Shown: positions 48,148 to 59,265 of the stretch, piece after piece
Numbering within the stretch: position 1 is the first letter of the stretch
Layout: every line of letters begins with the position of its first letter
Assembly: GCA_963210315.1 (NCBI GenBank)
Contig: OY723284.1
Coordinates: 930,001-994,000 of the forward strand
DNA length: 64,000 nt
Direction: 5' to 3'
Source: Rhynchopus euleeides
Lineage: Eukaryota; Euglenozoa; Diplonemea; Diplonemida; Diplonemidae
The notes under the pieces: generated by a model
Database searches by the model: none
What the model saw: the letters and a program-made list of their open reading frames with translations, nothing else
Told to the model about the DNA's origin: nothing
Made by a program: the position numbers and the translations under genes

Positions 48148-49722
48148 TCACCACACCGGGGCGATAGGGATGCGGCTCCTGGAGGTCTTGCTGCCTGCGG
48201 CCCGCTTCACATCGGTGTCGCGTGTGAGGGATGAATCTGCGAAGCGCAGGGCGTCGCTGTTGTTGCACACGGCGGCCATCACCACTTTCTTGTTCTTCAC
48301 CACGGAAGGCCCGGCATACTTCAGCATAGAACCACTCACAGACACAGCAGCGCTGACGATGTCCTTGTCGTTCCGAAGCTTGGGGGCTGCACACTGCAGG
48401 TCACCCCAGGACTGCACGCCCCTCAGCACGACAGACTTGTCCGAGAGGAGGGTTGGCGACACCCACCGCAGCACGTTGTCGGAGGAGGATACAGCCGCCA
48501 TCACCACATCCCGGTCGGCACGGAGTGCGGGGCTTGCGAACTGCAAAGGGAAGCCGCGATCCTTCAGCGCAGCCAATACAATATTCTTGTTACCACGAAG
48601 CCGTTCAGATGCGTGCATCAGCGCACCGGGAGTCTTGGTGACCATCTGCTTGATGAATGCGGTGTTGTCCCGCAGGGACCGGTCAGCATAGCGGAGGTGG
48701 TCGCCGTTGACCCCCACGGCAAGAGCGACGAGCTTCTCTTTGCCACGCAGGCGGGGGCTGGCTGAGGCGAGCATGCAGGTGTTGGCCCGCACGGCAAACT
48801 CAATGACATCCTCATCGTCGCACAGCGCCTTGTTTGCAAAATGCAGCGCCTTGACGCAGATTTCCATCGCCTGCAGGAGGAACGCCTTGCTCTTGCGGAG
48901 GCGTTCGCTGGCATGCTCGTACTCCCACCCGCTGTGGGCGACTGCTGCGAGCACCACTTCCTCGTCGTCGCGGAGGGCACCTGGGACGTGTCGCAGGATA
49001 GCGGTGAACTCTGTGGCGAAGGACATCACCACCTCCTTCGAGCTGCGCAGCGTGATGTTCGCATACTGCCATGCGGTAGGGTCAGACTCGCACGCCTGCC
49101 ACACCAGGGTGTCATCGTCCCGCAGATCGTACCCTGCATGCTGGAGGGCTGTGCCACAGTGGGCCACCGCTACGCCCACCACATCCCTGTCGCTGCGCAG
49201 GGCTGCGCTGGCTGCCCTCAGGTAAGATCCGCCAGTGGCGACCGCTGCCAGCACCACGTCCCGGTCGTCGCGCATCTCTTCGCTGGCTGCCTCCAGGAAT
49301 GCCGGGTAGGATGGCAAGATCTGCAGCAGGAAGCTGCGTTCCCCCAGCAGCCACTGCGGGGCTTGACGGGCCTGGAGCCCGCGTGGAAGTGCGGCCACCA
49401 CACACTCACGGCGCAGCTTTGCCCATGAGGGGAGCCTGGAGTAGGCCATGGCGCCATTGCGGACGTCTGCGGCAAGCTTCTCTGCGGTGCGCTCGACCTG
49501 GATTGTGCAACCCTCAGACAGTCCGACCGACGCGATCATGTCATCCGCGCTGCACTCCAGAGGCGCGCCATCCAGCCACATCTCCAGTGTGCCCAGGCTC
49601 GTGTGCAGATCGAATTCAAACACTGTTGCGATACGGTCTATTGCCATGGATACGGTGTCATCAAGCCCCAGCTCCACCACATGCTCCACACCAGTGTCCT
49701 TGTCCTGCACGCACACATCCAT
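48148..49722 (-). CDS. ubiquitin-like N-terminus plus DUF4116 repeat protein
   Basis: 524 residues from the ATG of MDVCVQDKDTG at 49722. I prefer this start to one further upstream because the preceding 82 residues are an extension of the open frame that looks like untranslated sequence (Pro/Leu-rich). Residues 1-80 look like a ubiquitin-like beta-grasp fold (short strands, a helix in DTVSMAIDRIATVFEF, then LDGAPLE). From about residue 175 to the end there are some fifteen 24-25-residue units of the form LRxDrDVVlAAVahgGxxLxxAS, two per DUF4116 module. DUF4116 repeats are helical, widespread in protist genomes and giant viruses, and of unknown function; protein binding is the usual guess. The last residues, RAAGSKTSRSRIPIAPVW, are basic. 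Confidence 0.9.
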   Translation of the reverse strand: MDVCVQDKDTGVEHVVELGLDDTVSMAIDRIATVFEFDLHTSLGTLEMWLDGAPLECSADDMIASVGLSEGCTIQVERTAEKLAADVRNGAMAYSRLPSWAKLRRECVVAALPRGLQARQAPQWLLGERSFLLQILPSYPAFLEAASEEMRDDRDVVLAAVATGGSYLRAASAALRSDRDVVGVAVAHCGTALQHAGYDLRDDDTLVWQACESDPTAWQYANITLRSSKEVVMSFATEFTAILRHVPGALRDDEEVVLAAVAHSGWEYEHASERLRKSKAFLLQAMEICVKALHFANKALCDDEDVIEFAVRANTCMLASASPRLRGKEKLVALAVGVNGDHLRYADRSLRDNTAFIKQMVTKTPGALMHASERLRGNKNIVLAALKDRGFPLQFASPALRADRDVVMAAVSSSDNVLRWVSPTLLSDKSVVLRGVQSWGDLQCAAPKLRNDKDIVSAAVSVSGSMLKYAGPSVVKNKKVVMAAVCNNSDALRFADSSLTRDTDVKRAAGSKTSRSRIPIAPVW

Positions 49723-51170
49723 TGTGCAGTCCTCGAGAAGAAGAGGGGTGGAAGAAGATCTGTGAAGTGGTGGCAATGTTTGCACAGGGCTACAAGGCTG
49801 CGTTGTGCACAGTGTGGCCAGGCGAGTGGGGAGGAGGGTAAGTGGGTGGGGAGGGGGTCCACTCGGCAATTCATTCATTTTTCTCCATCTGATTTCTTGC
49901 CTTCTTCTGAACTTTTTGGCAACCCGTTTTTTTCTGGAGGGGGGGGGGGGGATGAATCCTTTCCGCACACATTCAGCCGCAAAGTCCCAGCCTTCTCTCG
50001 CAAAGGGCGGTGGGGGAAGCTCAGCTGTCTTGTGAGAGTCGTGAACTTTGCCGCTCTTTATTGGTTGTTCGGGACAAAAAAAGATGGCCTTTATTTGCCA
50101 CCAACAAGCCCAACTAGCGTGCGACGGCCAGATTTTAGTATTGCGTCATTTTTTTTGCTTGTGTCAAACGGTTGATTTGAAACGTAATACGTTCGCTATT
50201 CTGTTCCAGCGCCACAATATTTTTTTTGCGAAGATAATTTTGCCACTTTGAACTCAATCGGGGGCAGTAAAGCCACAGCCTCGAAGGAATGTCATATTCG
50301 CTGTTCTTTTGGCTTATAACGCCATGAGGAAATTGACCTCGCGTCTCACACAGATACCCCCGCTGGCAGGAGGGACCGTGTTCGCGATTTTTCGGGATCT
50401 TCGGTGTTCCCCTCCCTCAGTAGCAGGAGAAATCAGCGGCAGAGACAGGGAAATTTGACAAATATCCTCAGATCCTCGTAACAAAAGGAGAACCTGTTGC
50501 ATCTCACCCAAATCACAGATGCACAGCATATCCCCAGCGAATACTTCGCTCTGTGCGTGAGATTGGCACAGCTCGACGCGGAGCAAATGCCCATGCGTTT
50601 TTCAGCGACTTTGGGCGAGATGCCGGTCATACGCTCGTTGTGGTGGAGGGGGGGTAGTGGGGGGGGCGTTGCACCACTGTCCAGTCCGGCAGAAGAGAAT
50701 AAAATCGGCAAAAAACGAAAAAGAATAAAACAAACGAAGTTGGTTTTATTTTTTGCATATCCCCCCTCCCCCTGCCGGTTGTGAAGGGCGCTTTCTCCCC
50801 CCCCCCCCCCCTCCACCACAGGGGAAATGGGGGTGGTGGGAGAGAAATCATCCAGGAACAAAGCTGGCGTCTGGATGGAGGTGGGTCACGTTTGTGCGTG
50901 GGAAGGGGCGAAGGAGGAGGCGGGGCGCTGAATGGACATCAAGCATCCACAGCACCCACATCACCCACCGTGCCCCTCGCGACCGCCGTTGGTTGAGGGT
51001 GGGGTGGGGTGGTAGGTGCATAATCGCTCAGAGAAAGCCAGGCGCCACAGGCAGCAAAAAAATCAAAAAAACTAAGCAACGCAGAGTTGGGGGGTTGAAA
51101 CAAACGATTGGTTCGCGCATTGAAGGCAGGGGGGGGGGCGGGGGGAGGGGGGAGGGGGGGGGGGGGCTGT
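49723..51170. other. no gene seen upstream of the gene block
   Basis: Contains the probable 5' untranslated region of the DUF4116 gene (acceptor-like CTTCACAG near 49766), poly-G runs (49939-49950, 51131-51166) and a poly-C run near 50800. No supported coding exon. Confidence 0.4.
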
Positions 51171-51386
51171 GTTAGCACACGACGCGCTGGCACGGGCTGA
51201 ACCGGTTCGTGAACCGGTTTCAGAACCGGTCCTAGCCGGTTCTGAACCAGTTCCCAACCGGTTCGTGATGTGTCAGTAACCGGTTTGCCGTTGTGTTTCA
51301 ACCGGTTCCTAAACCGGTTCCCAAGGAACCGGTTACTGTTTTCAAACCGGTTCGGGAGATTTCTGCCAGCGCGTCGTGCAGGTAAC
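51171..51386. mobile_element. foldback MITE of ACCGGT words (216 bp)
   Basis: Arms GTTAGCACACGACGCGCTGG and GCGCGTCGTGCAGGTAAC are inverted. Between them about twelve copies of ACCGGTT / AACCGG appear in both orientations. Part of the arm (CACGACGCGCTG) also starts the GTCGAC cluster at 62321. No target duplication could be fixed. Confidence 0.8.
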
Positions 51387-53255
51387 AAAACGCCATCCAT
51401 AATGCATCGCATTTTTTTCTTTGGCATCGGGTCGGAGCTGGCCAGAGTCCCAAAAGGGAAAGGTCTGTGGGCCCGTGTCCCACCGAGGGAATCCCTCACC
51501 AGTGGAAGAAACAAGTGGCATTTGAACGATTTGACCGAGCTTTGACCACTGGTTAACAGCCTCCGTGAGAGGGGAGCGCTGTCTCAGGCTCTTCTGGGCA
51601 TTTTTTGTTGATCAACCACGGTGCACTAGTTAGCAATGTACGAGTGACCTCAACGAGTCGAGTCGACAACCTCGAACTCGACAGTTCACTGGGATTGCAG
51701 GCAAAATCTACTGGCAGTTGTTGACTAGCTGTGTTGAGGCCTTGTGAAGCAGCATGCATGTGCCATTCCAATAGCTCCAGTCATGCGATTTACTTCGCCT
51801 GCCCGGAACGAGCAAGAATACTATACTCGATTCGCAAAAGCAGCTACAAAATATGTCGTGAATCGATGAAGGACACGGGCTTGTTGTGTAAATTTTCCCG
51901 ATATCGATGACATTGCCGGACAAAAAAACTGGGTCAGATTCGGATACGACTTCGCAGTAGTCGTTGAGTGAGAAAACTGTGATACCGAGTGAATCTCAAG
52001 AGGGGGTCAGCAGGCGTTGATGTTCTTCAGATGTGGAGCATGTGATGCACAGTGGAAAGTTTCCTGTGGTGTTTTCAACGAACTCGCAACAAATAAAAGT
52101 GGACCATTGCTTCTTTGACGAACAAAGGTGGGTGCGAAGGCCGTGACTATAGGCATGTACAGTGCTGCCAGAAGCTATTCCTCTCGCGGCGCTGAGCCAA
52201 CTGCAGAATTGGTTGCACAATAAAGGCAACTGTGCCCTGCTGGATCGTGAAGAGACAGCAAAAGGCGATACCAAACGAATCACTCCTACGATGGGTTCGT
52301 TGGAACGCAGAACCCCGCTCGGGTGTGACATCACTCCCCCAGGTCTGGTGAAGTGTGAGCAGGGTCCGCAAGTCCAGCAGATAGCTTCGCCAGTGGGCTC
52401 CGCCGAAATATCAAAAATGACAAAATCGGTTTCATGAAGGCATCAGGTTGTCCTTGCGAATAGCCTTTTCCTTCTGGGCCACATACCAAAAATGGCCGCA
52501 CCCGCGGAAAGCTGGGTGCGAAATACGCACAGTACCCCACCACCCAACACGACTGCCGGGTTGGCGGGGAGAAAATACAAAACACGAATGATGGTCTGAG
52601 CAGTTCTTCCCTTCTCCATCAAACACACCTTCAATCAGCACTCCGGGAAAAAATAGCAGAAACTAAGAATGTCGATACGTGAATGCACCGACACCTGACT
52701 GCGGTCTGGCCCGGCTGCTCGTCGCGGCCCCAGCGTTACTCGAGTTGAGCGCTGGGCTTTGCCGGCAGGGGGGCTGACTTGTTACGCAGCCAGGCTTGTC
52801 ATAGCCTCCGGTCTATACGATACAATGTGATTTCCTTCTGCAGCAAGTAGTCTATTGGTAATGTCTATCGACGAGAGAGTGGATTGACCCCCTCGCTGCT
52901 TCGAATGCAAGAAAACCAAACAGCCGACTCTGCACGCTTCGTGCATACTTGCTGCATCAGCTCGCATTGCCTGTAGGTCGCCATCTTTGAGACTCATTGG
53001 TTGGATGGAACCCCAGATACACGTCGATTCATTGTGGCTTTGACTTGGATCAGGCATGTTTCCGGAGAAAACTCTGTCAGCCGAGACCCGCGCCGAGTTG
53101 AAAACAAACTGGTCGCCCCAACCAAGGAGGGGTGGGGCGAACATAACTGATATCTGGTTCAGTGAAAAACGCACCTGATGGAGGATTAGATTTGCACCCA
53201 AAATCATTACCGGATGACAAAAAGAGGGAGGGGGAGATAAGGAGATAAGGAGATA
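51387..53255. other. no recognisable gene; mixed-composition sequence
   Basis: Open frames occur on the minus strand (for example 51996-52334, with CITCSTSEEHQ, and 52782-53318) but none shows a family motif. One TTTGAACGATTTGACCGAG motif lies at about 51520-51540, followed by CCGTGAGAGGGGAG. Possibly the interior of older elements. Confidence 0.35.
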
Positions 53256-53473
53256 CCTAGGGTACCCCGAGAGAATGTCACCCCCCTCGAGGGCCCAGGG
53301 CGAGGGGGGGGGTGACATTCTTCCCAGCCGCTACACAGGGCAACCGTTGAAGAATGTCACCCCCCTCTGTCCAGGGTGGCCCTTGGAGAATGTCACCCCC
53401 CAAGCGGAGGCCGAGGGGGGGTGACATTCTCCAAGGTCACCCAGGGGGTGACATTCTCTCGGGGTACCCTAGG
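53256..53473. mobile_element. 218 bp inverted-repeat MITE with about 10 bp TSD (mutator-like)
   Basis: Starts CCTAGGGTACCCCGAGAGAA and ends TTCTCTCGGGGTACCCTAGG. TAAGGAGATA stands on both sides (53246-53255 and 53474-53483). The left flank is itself a short GGAGATAA repeat, so the exact duplication length is uncertain; 9-11 bp is typical of mutator-like elements. The inside is an array of GAGAATGTCACCCCCC words in both directions. Confidence 0.8.
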
Positions 53474-53483
53474 TAAGGAGATA

Positions 53484-54785
53484 AGGGGCAGATAGTAAAA
53501 CACTCTCATCCTGGGACGTCCGAGCGCACACCATCCTGCGGCTGTGATTTTCTGATGCAACCGCTCATCCGCGCCACAAACAACGTCGTATCCCAACGAT
53601 TCGGACAGTGAGAAGATGCCATCGAATACTGCCATCTGACACAGTCGTTGGGTGGCCTGCTGTTGAACTCGGAGCTGCCAGGAACAGGGAGGATGTCATC
53701 ATAGCCGACAGTGATGCATTAGTGTTGATGCCCTCATGAGAATGCTCTCTTAGAATGCAAGGCAGGTAAACTGTCCCGACTAAACACTTGCCACTGATGC
53801 CGTTATCTGCGAAGCATTTCTCCTGTGGATGCAGACAGTCAAGGGAGGTGAAGAGCGAAACGAGTACCCAGCTGCAACGCAGAGCCCGAGCTTATCATCA
53901 AGGTTCTCTTCTGGGCGCTCAAGACCAGGGTCCTGTGGGACCTGGTCTCAGAACAGTGTCCGGGTATTTATGCTGCACGCGCCTTATGGAATGACGAGTG
54001 CGCAGAACTGGCTAAAGACGCTGCGAAGGATATGCTCGGGACATTCAAGCGTCCTCCGTACGATGAGGCGAGGAAGGGGATCAAGGAATCACACAGTGCA
54101 ACTCTCGCAACAACCATTTCACAGAAGAAGTGCGCGGGCTTCGAATGCACGTCCTGAATAATCAGAAAGTCATTGCACGCCTTGCTCAGCAAGCCATGAG
54201 CAAGTCGTGAGGGTTGGTTCGCAAACCCCCCTCCCGACAGAGGAGACCTTTCAACTTACAAAGAGTTCGTTGGCCAGACCAGCATCTCAGTGTCGGAGCA
54301 GTGGCCAGTTGTGCCGCCTGTCCCTTGCAGCCAAGCACCGCACACTGTGCAAGTTGATGACGGTTCCCACTCTGCATCAGTATGCATCTTTGCACGATCT
54401 GGCAGTGTATACAGAGAAGGAGATGGTGGCTGCCCGCATCAACAGTTTGGTGCGACGCTGGAGTGGGAAGAGGGTCGAAAGATGCAGGATTGGCACCTAT
54501 GGAGGGTCTTGATGACGCAGGGGAGGAAGGGGTGGAGGAGGTCGAGGAAGTGGGCCTGCACATGGGCTGATAGTGGACTGGCGAAGCTGTGCGTGACCCT
54601 GAGGTGCAGTATAGGGAACAAAATTTTGACATCATCAAAAATCGACTTTCCGGGGCTCGGGAGCCCGAAAATCGGACTCCTAGGGCCCAAAAACCGGGGT
54701 ATGGGGGGTCAGAAGGTCAAATAGAGGGCCGCGGCTGCTATGTCGAAAAACCCCATTTTGGGACAGGCTTTCGACCCGCCCTAGG
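53484..54785. other. unassigned sequence with an open frame lacking a start
   Basis: A plus-strand frame from about 53855 to 54160 reads ELIIKVLFWALKTR...ARALWNDECAELAKDA...KKCAGFECTS. It looks protein-like in composition but has no obvious ATG, and I cannot name a family. It may be an exon of an unrecognised gene or of an element. The rest shows no feature. Confidence 0.35.
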
Positions 54786-56412
54786 CATACAGTGCATCCG
54801 AATCGGATCCGATACATTATCGGACGATTATCGGATCCGATAATCATCCGATAATTTTTTTTGGGTGGGTTTTTCAACCAGAAAATGTTACCAATATTCT
54901 GCCTGATCAGGGTCAGTGCTGGCGCGGGGTGGTCGATTCAACCGGAAAAAGTTTTGGGGGCCACCATTCGACCATTCGACCGGCCCCATTCGACCGGGGG
55001 CCGAATAGGTGAACCATTCGACCGGGGCAAAAAAAATTCTGGGGGGGGCACCAAAATCCCGGGGTGGCCCATACTCGACCTCAGGAAGCTGGACACAGTC
55101 CAGAAACTGTACCCCACAAGGAACAGGTGTTCACTACCGTGGCCTCCGGCGGCTGGGGGGCTCCGCCCCCCAGACCCCCCATGCACACCTCGAAGGGTGC
55201 ACCACGAGCCAAGCATCCAAGCATGGGAACTAGGCTGGAAACTGATTCAGTCATTGAAATAGATGGGGACAGGCAGCCACGGCGCAAGTGCAGGTGCAGC
55301 TGTGCTGCATTCTTGAGGGCTCACGCTACGTCAAAAACCACGCCCTCATCCAAACGTGCAAGGGCTGAGCCAAGGCGTCAACCCCTTCGGCCTCGTCAGC
55401 GCCCCAGGAACACAGGCCCCGTCATTGGTTTTCGACGACGATGGAGATGATGACCCGTGCCGCGCGCACACCAGCCAACAATGCCCCGGTGCTAGGGACG
55501 GGGCCGAGGGGGGTGGTGTGGCAGGCAGGGAAGTGCACGGGACTCGATGGTGGGAGGGCTTGGCGCGCGAAGCGCGCCAAGCCAGCAAATCCGCCCCCAA
55601 AAAAAATATTTGAAAAATCCATTTGACCGGGCACCGGTCGAGCGCGCCAGCACTGATCAGGGTTAGGGTTGTTACAACCCCCTGGCAAGCGAGCCTTCGA
55701 CCGAAGGACAGTAGTGAACATCTGTTCCTTGCGTGCGTCCAGATTGGGTGGGCTTGCTGCGTCCAGCTTACTGGGGCTACTGAGGGCCGTCCGGTCTCCA
55801 TCACCCTATATGACTCCGCATTATCGCGCAGGCACAAGACAAGGTAGTCTCCAGATACATGCCACAGGTCTGGTCGCGAAGCTCCCCAGACCCCCCTGGT
55901 GGCCCCCTCCGGAAAGTGTTACAACAATCCCCGTGGCTATTTAGTCAATGCCGGATTTTCGAAAACCAACGCCCCAGGGACACCTGCAGGACAAGGGCGC
56001 CAGCACCGCTGACTACGCGGTGGTCCCGACGGAAGCGCGCGACGCGGTGGTGGAGCGGGGGTCGGGGATGCAGGACGAGCTCCCTCTCAGTGTGCAACTC
56101 TGCTGGCAGCTCTGATGAGCTGCGGCTGCACGACTCCACTAAAACTCAAAAAATATCAAGCGTGGGGTCTGGGGGGTTTCTCGTGAGGCAGAAATGACGA
56201 CAAAAAGGGAAAAGAGTGTGTTCTGGTGCCCACAACGCACACGAACACTGAATATCGGATGATTATCGGATGTCCGATAATGACCGATAATGTCCGATAA
56301 TCATCCGATAATCGTCCGATAATGTCCGATAATGTCCGATTCGGATCCGATAATTTGGGATTTTCCCCGAAAATCCGATAATGCCCGATAACCGATTCGG
56401 ATGCACTGTATG
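54786..56412. mobile_element. ATCCGATAA-array element, 1627 bp, carrying a nested hAT-like element
   Basis: Ends CATACAGTGCATCCGAATCG and CGATTCGGATGCACTGTATG are perfect inverted repeats. Flanks are CCCTAGG / CCTAGGG, so a TA or CTAG duplication is likely. Both subterminal zones (54797-54860, 56250-56400) are arrays of ATCCGATAA / TTATCGGAT words. The interior contains the hAT-like element 54914-55655, one GGA-hairpin copy and unassigned frames. No transposase recognised. Confidence 0.85.
54914..55655. mobile_element. hAT-like non-autonomous element, 742 bp, perfect 8 bp TSD
   Basis: Begins CAGTGCTGGCGCG and ends CGCGCCAGCACTG. ATCAGGGT flanks both sides (54906-54913 and 55656-55663). Near both ends the word CGACCGG recurs, most densely at the left (CATTCGACCGG four times). 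It includes a GGA-hairpin repeat in reverse orientation (about 55127-55185) and a 12 bp stem with GAA loop at 55557-55583. No coding region recognised. Confidence 0.92.
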
Positions 56413-56579
56413 CCTAGGGGGGGGGGGGGATTTAGGGAAATGCAGGAGGAAACTGTGGTGGGGCCCCTAAGGTGAAAAAATAACCATTCACTCGTGCTGC
56501 TAGTGCGCAAGGGGCAGGTCATGCACCCGAGCAGCTCTCGTGGCGTTCACACAGCACTGTGACATGGCTAGGCGCTCAC

Positions 56580-57735
56580 CAGTGGTCGCGCTAAATATTG
56601 GAAAAATCACCCAAAATTTGGAAATCGGGAGCGAAAAAACGTACCTGAAAAAGGGGCTCGTTTTTGGGCGGGGAAACCGCGTTTCGTTGCATTTCCGAGC
56701 CTCGCCCGGATCGTAGTGGGGTCATTTTGAAAAAATGGGCTTGTTTGAAGACACTCAAATTTTCCGTCCTGGTTGTCTCTACAGCATGTGATCAGTAACA
56801 ACCTGGGCAAGGGGTCAGGCACCTGCTCGGAAAGCAGGGACGGGAGTTCCCCACTCAGCTCAACTGCCAACAACGCCACCAAGTAGGCAAACATGTGCCA
56901 GCTTGAGTGCATCCCTGATACGGCGAGGGTGTAGCCTGTTCAAGACACTGATGCCAGCACTGGACGTGGGGACCCCACGAAGCATGTTGTATGTGAAACC
57001 TCGTGCACACGCTATACAGCGGGGTCTGGGGGGCGGAGCCCCCCAGCCGCCGGAGGCCACGGTAGTGAGCATATGTTCCTTGCGCCGTAGTAGGAGCGCG
57101 TGGGAGTTGCGGGCGTACAGATTCTGTGTGAGTTGGATGCGTCCTCCTGAGGCTACTGAGAGTGGCCTGGGTCCCATTCGCTGATGTGAACCCAAAGGAC
57201 TTGGCTACAAGACAGGCACACGCTACTGCCTAGTGGTACAGGGGGGTCTGGGGGGCGGAGCCCCCCAGCCGCCGGAGGCCACGGTAGTGCACATCTGTTC
57301 CGAGCTGAACTCGGTGTGAATCACTCCGACATCAGGTCGGAGCCCAGTGCTGCGCGGGAAGCAGTCACTCGGTGGGGAAGGCAAAAGGGGTGCTGAGAGT
57401 TTCATGCAAAGCGATGGTTGTGGAAGTTTGGGTAACGGTGAACCTCAGGGCGTGAAGAGCAGCAGCCGTCAAGGCCACCCACCCACCCCCACCACCCACC
57501 CCCGCCCCGCGGGGCCCATTTTTTTTCTCCCCGTCTCTGCCTTCTTTTGAATATTTGAGATCCGTGCGAAACGCCATGGGGTCACTTTCATTTTTTTTGG
57601 TGCACTTTTTTCATACTGAATTGGGGTACCAGAACTTTTCGAGTTGTGGACAAATCCCTGTTTGCAAATCAAAAACGTACCTCAAAAAATCGCCGAAAAT
57701 CCCGGGAGTAGGGAGTGAAGTTAGCGCGACCACTG
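56580..57735. mobile_element. hAT-like non-autonomous element, 1156 bp, perfect 8 bp TSD
   Basis: Begins CAGTGGTCGCGCTAA and ends TTAGCGCGACCACTG. GCGCTCAC flanks both sides (56572-56579 and 57736-57743). Inside are two GGA-hairpin repeats (57020-57082 and 57240-57300) separated by sequence related to that at 44.08-44.19 kb. No transposase. Confidence 0.93.
57020..57300 (+). repeat. GGA-hairpin repeat, two direct copies in a hAT-like element
   Basis: Stem GGGGGGC (57028-57034) and GCCCCCC (57038-57044) with a GGA loop, then a second short GCC-GGA-GGC hairpin and CACGGTAGTGAGCATATGTT. The second copy starts at about 57241. The sequence between copies (ACAGATTCTGTGTGAGTTGG) matches the 44.1 kb pair. 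Confidence 0.85.
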
Positions 57736-57743
57736 GCGCTCAC

Positions 57744-58363
57744 ACCACGTTATTATTTGTTGTGCCCACTGGGCTGACGCTTTGATACGGTTTAACATTT
57801 TCTTGGTACAGGGATGGCCACAGGTTTTCTCCTGCCCGTTTGATACAACAATATAGAACAACGAGAATAAAAAAAAACAAAACACACAACAATTTATCCC
57901 CATTTCCTCACTGAACTTTTGGGTTCGCGTGGTAAGGCGAGGGACTGAGAATCAACCCAAGCTAACCGACCGAAAAGGGGAGAGATGGGGGAAAGTGGAT
58001 CACGAGAGAACAACACCAGCGCAAACACAGGACGGGGGAGGGGGTCATCAGCACAGAAACCAACCAAACCGGGACAGGTGATGGGAATGGGGAGATGGGC
58101 AGGGGGTGAAGATAGTTGTTGTAGAGAAAGGGGTAAAGGGGGGGGGGATACTCTTCTGCCAAAAGAACGGGATGGGGGAGGGCGGGGAAGGGAAGGGGAA
58201 GGGGAGGAGGAGGGAGGGGGCCATGGTGGCAGTGGGGATGTTGTGAGAGGAGACGGGGTAGCAGCGAATTTTTAGTAATAAAATATTGAAATATCATAAA
58301 GAACCACGGGGGGGGGAGGGGGGGGAAGGGTGGGTAATGGGGGGAGGGGGGGGGGTAAGAGAG
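57744..58363. other. no gene seen; GGGA-rich tract
   Basis: About 600 bases, purine-rich toward the right (58140-58220, 58310-58350). No coding or element ends recognised. Confidence 0.4.
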
Positions 58364-58642
58364 CACGGTGGGATCTTGTAAATTTTACATGTAAAAATAC
58401 CGATTTTTACATGTATTTTACATGTATAATACTTGCATGTCAACTATTATACATGTATAATACATGTATATGCCTGAAATATACATGTAAAATACATGTA
58501 TATCAAGTAAAAATACATGTATAATAGTTGCATGTCAACTATTATACATGTATTTTTACTTGATATACATGTATTTTACATGTATATTTCATGCATTTAC
58601 ATGTATTTTACATGTATAATACTTGCATGACCTCCCACCGTG
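58364..58642. mobile_element. AT-rich foldback element of ACATGT words, short copy (279 bp)
   Basis: Starts CACGGTGGGATCTTGTAAAT like the 22189-22849 copy and ends CCTCCCACCGTG. The interior has the same ACATGTA / CTTGCATG words but less of them. AG stands on both sides, a possible 2 bp duplication, matching the GA seen at the other copy. Confidence 0.85.
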
Positions 58643-59035
58643 AGGGCCTTCGCCCCTCCTCCGGCAAATTTTCAGCAAAGTTCGGCGATTTTTCTCCTCT
58701 AAATTTGAAGGAGGAAATTCGCCAAAAACCGCACCGTTTTCAGTGCCGTAGTTAATGGTCCTCCTCTCACCCTCACCCCCCACCCCCTCCCCCCCTTGCA
58801 CTTTGGAAGATTGGCACCTTCATGACACATACATGGAGGGTGTTCCTGTTAATGGGATACCTCCGCTCAGAGGCGCAGAATAGTGAGAAAAAGCGAGCCG
58901 CCTTCACACAATAGTTTGCAAAAGCGGCGTAGTTTGACACACAGAGCGGCACAGGGCAAAGGCTCCCGATGGACGATAATTATGAACGACGTGAACGGTT
59001 TGAACATTTGTTGCTGTGATTTTTTTTGCCACTTC
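58643..59035. other. no gene seen
   Basis: Ordinary sequence with one weak GAACG-motif cluster near 58984-59008. Nothing else supported. Confidence 0.4.
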
Positions 59036-59265
59036 CACGGATGACGTACGAATCGTAATATCGTATCATATCGTAAATACGATATGTATCGTATTTTTTA
59101 AGGCGATATCGCAATATATCGCAATATATCGTATTTATATCGTGTTTAGTCAGCTTTGATATCGTATGCGATATGCCCATATCGCACTATTACTACAGGC
59201 TTCTGAGGGAGGCAATGGGATGGCTAGGTGGCCACATGAGACAACACCACAAGGATGGGATACGG

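Noticed and set aside
48148-49968. DUF4116 gene as evidence of a giant-virus insertion
   Set aside because: The repeat is also common in protist host genomes. The neighbours are spliced host-type genes, and no viral hallmark gene is present.
30200-50000. Chromerid or dinoflagellate origin
   Set aside because: Kept as a lower-ranked alternative. The introns seen use ordinary GT-AG ends, not the GC or GA donors common in dinoflagellates, and the BILBO1-like gene fits Euglenozoa better. The evidence is not decisive.
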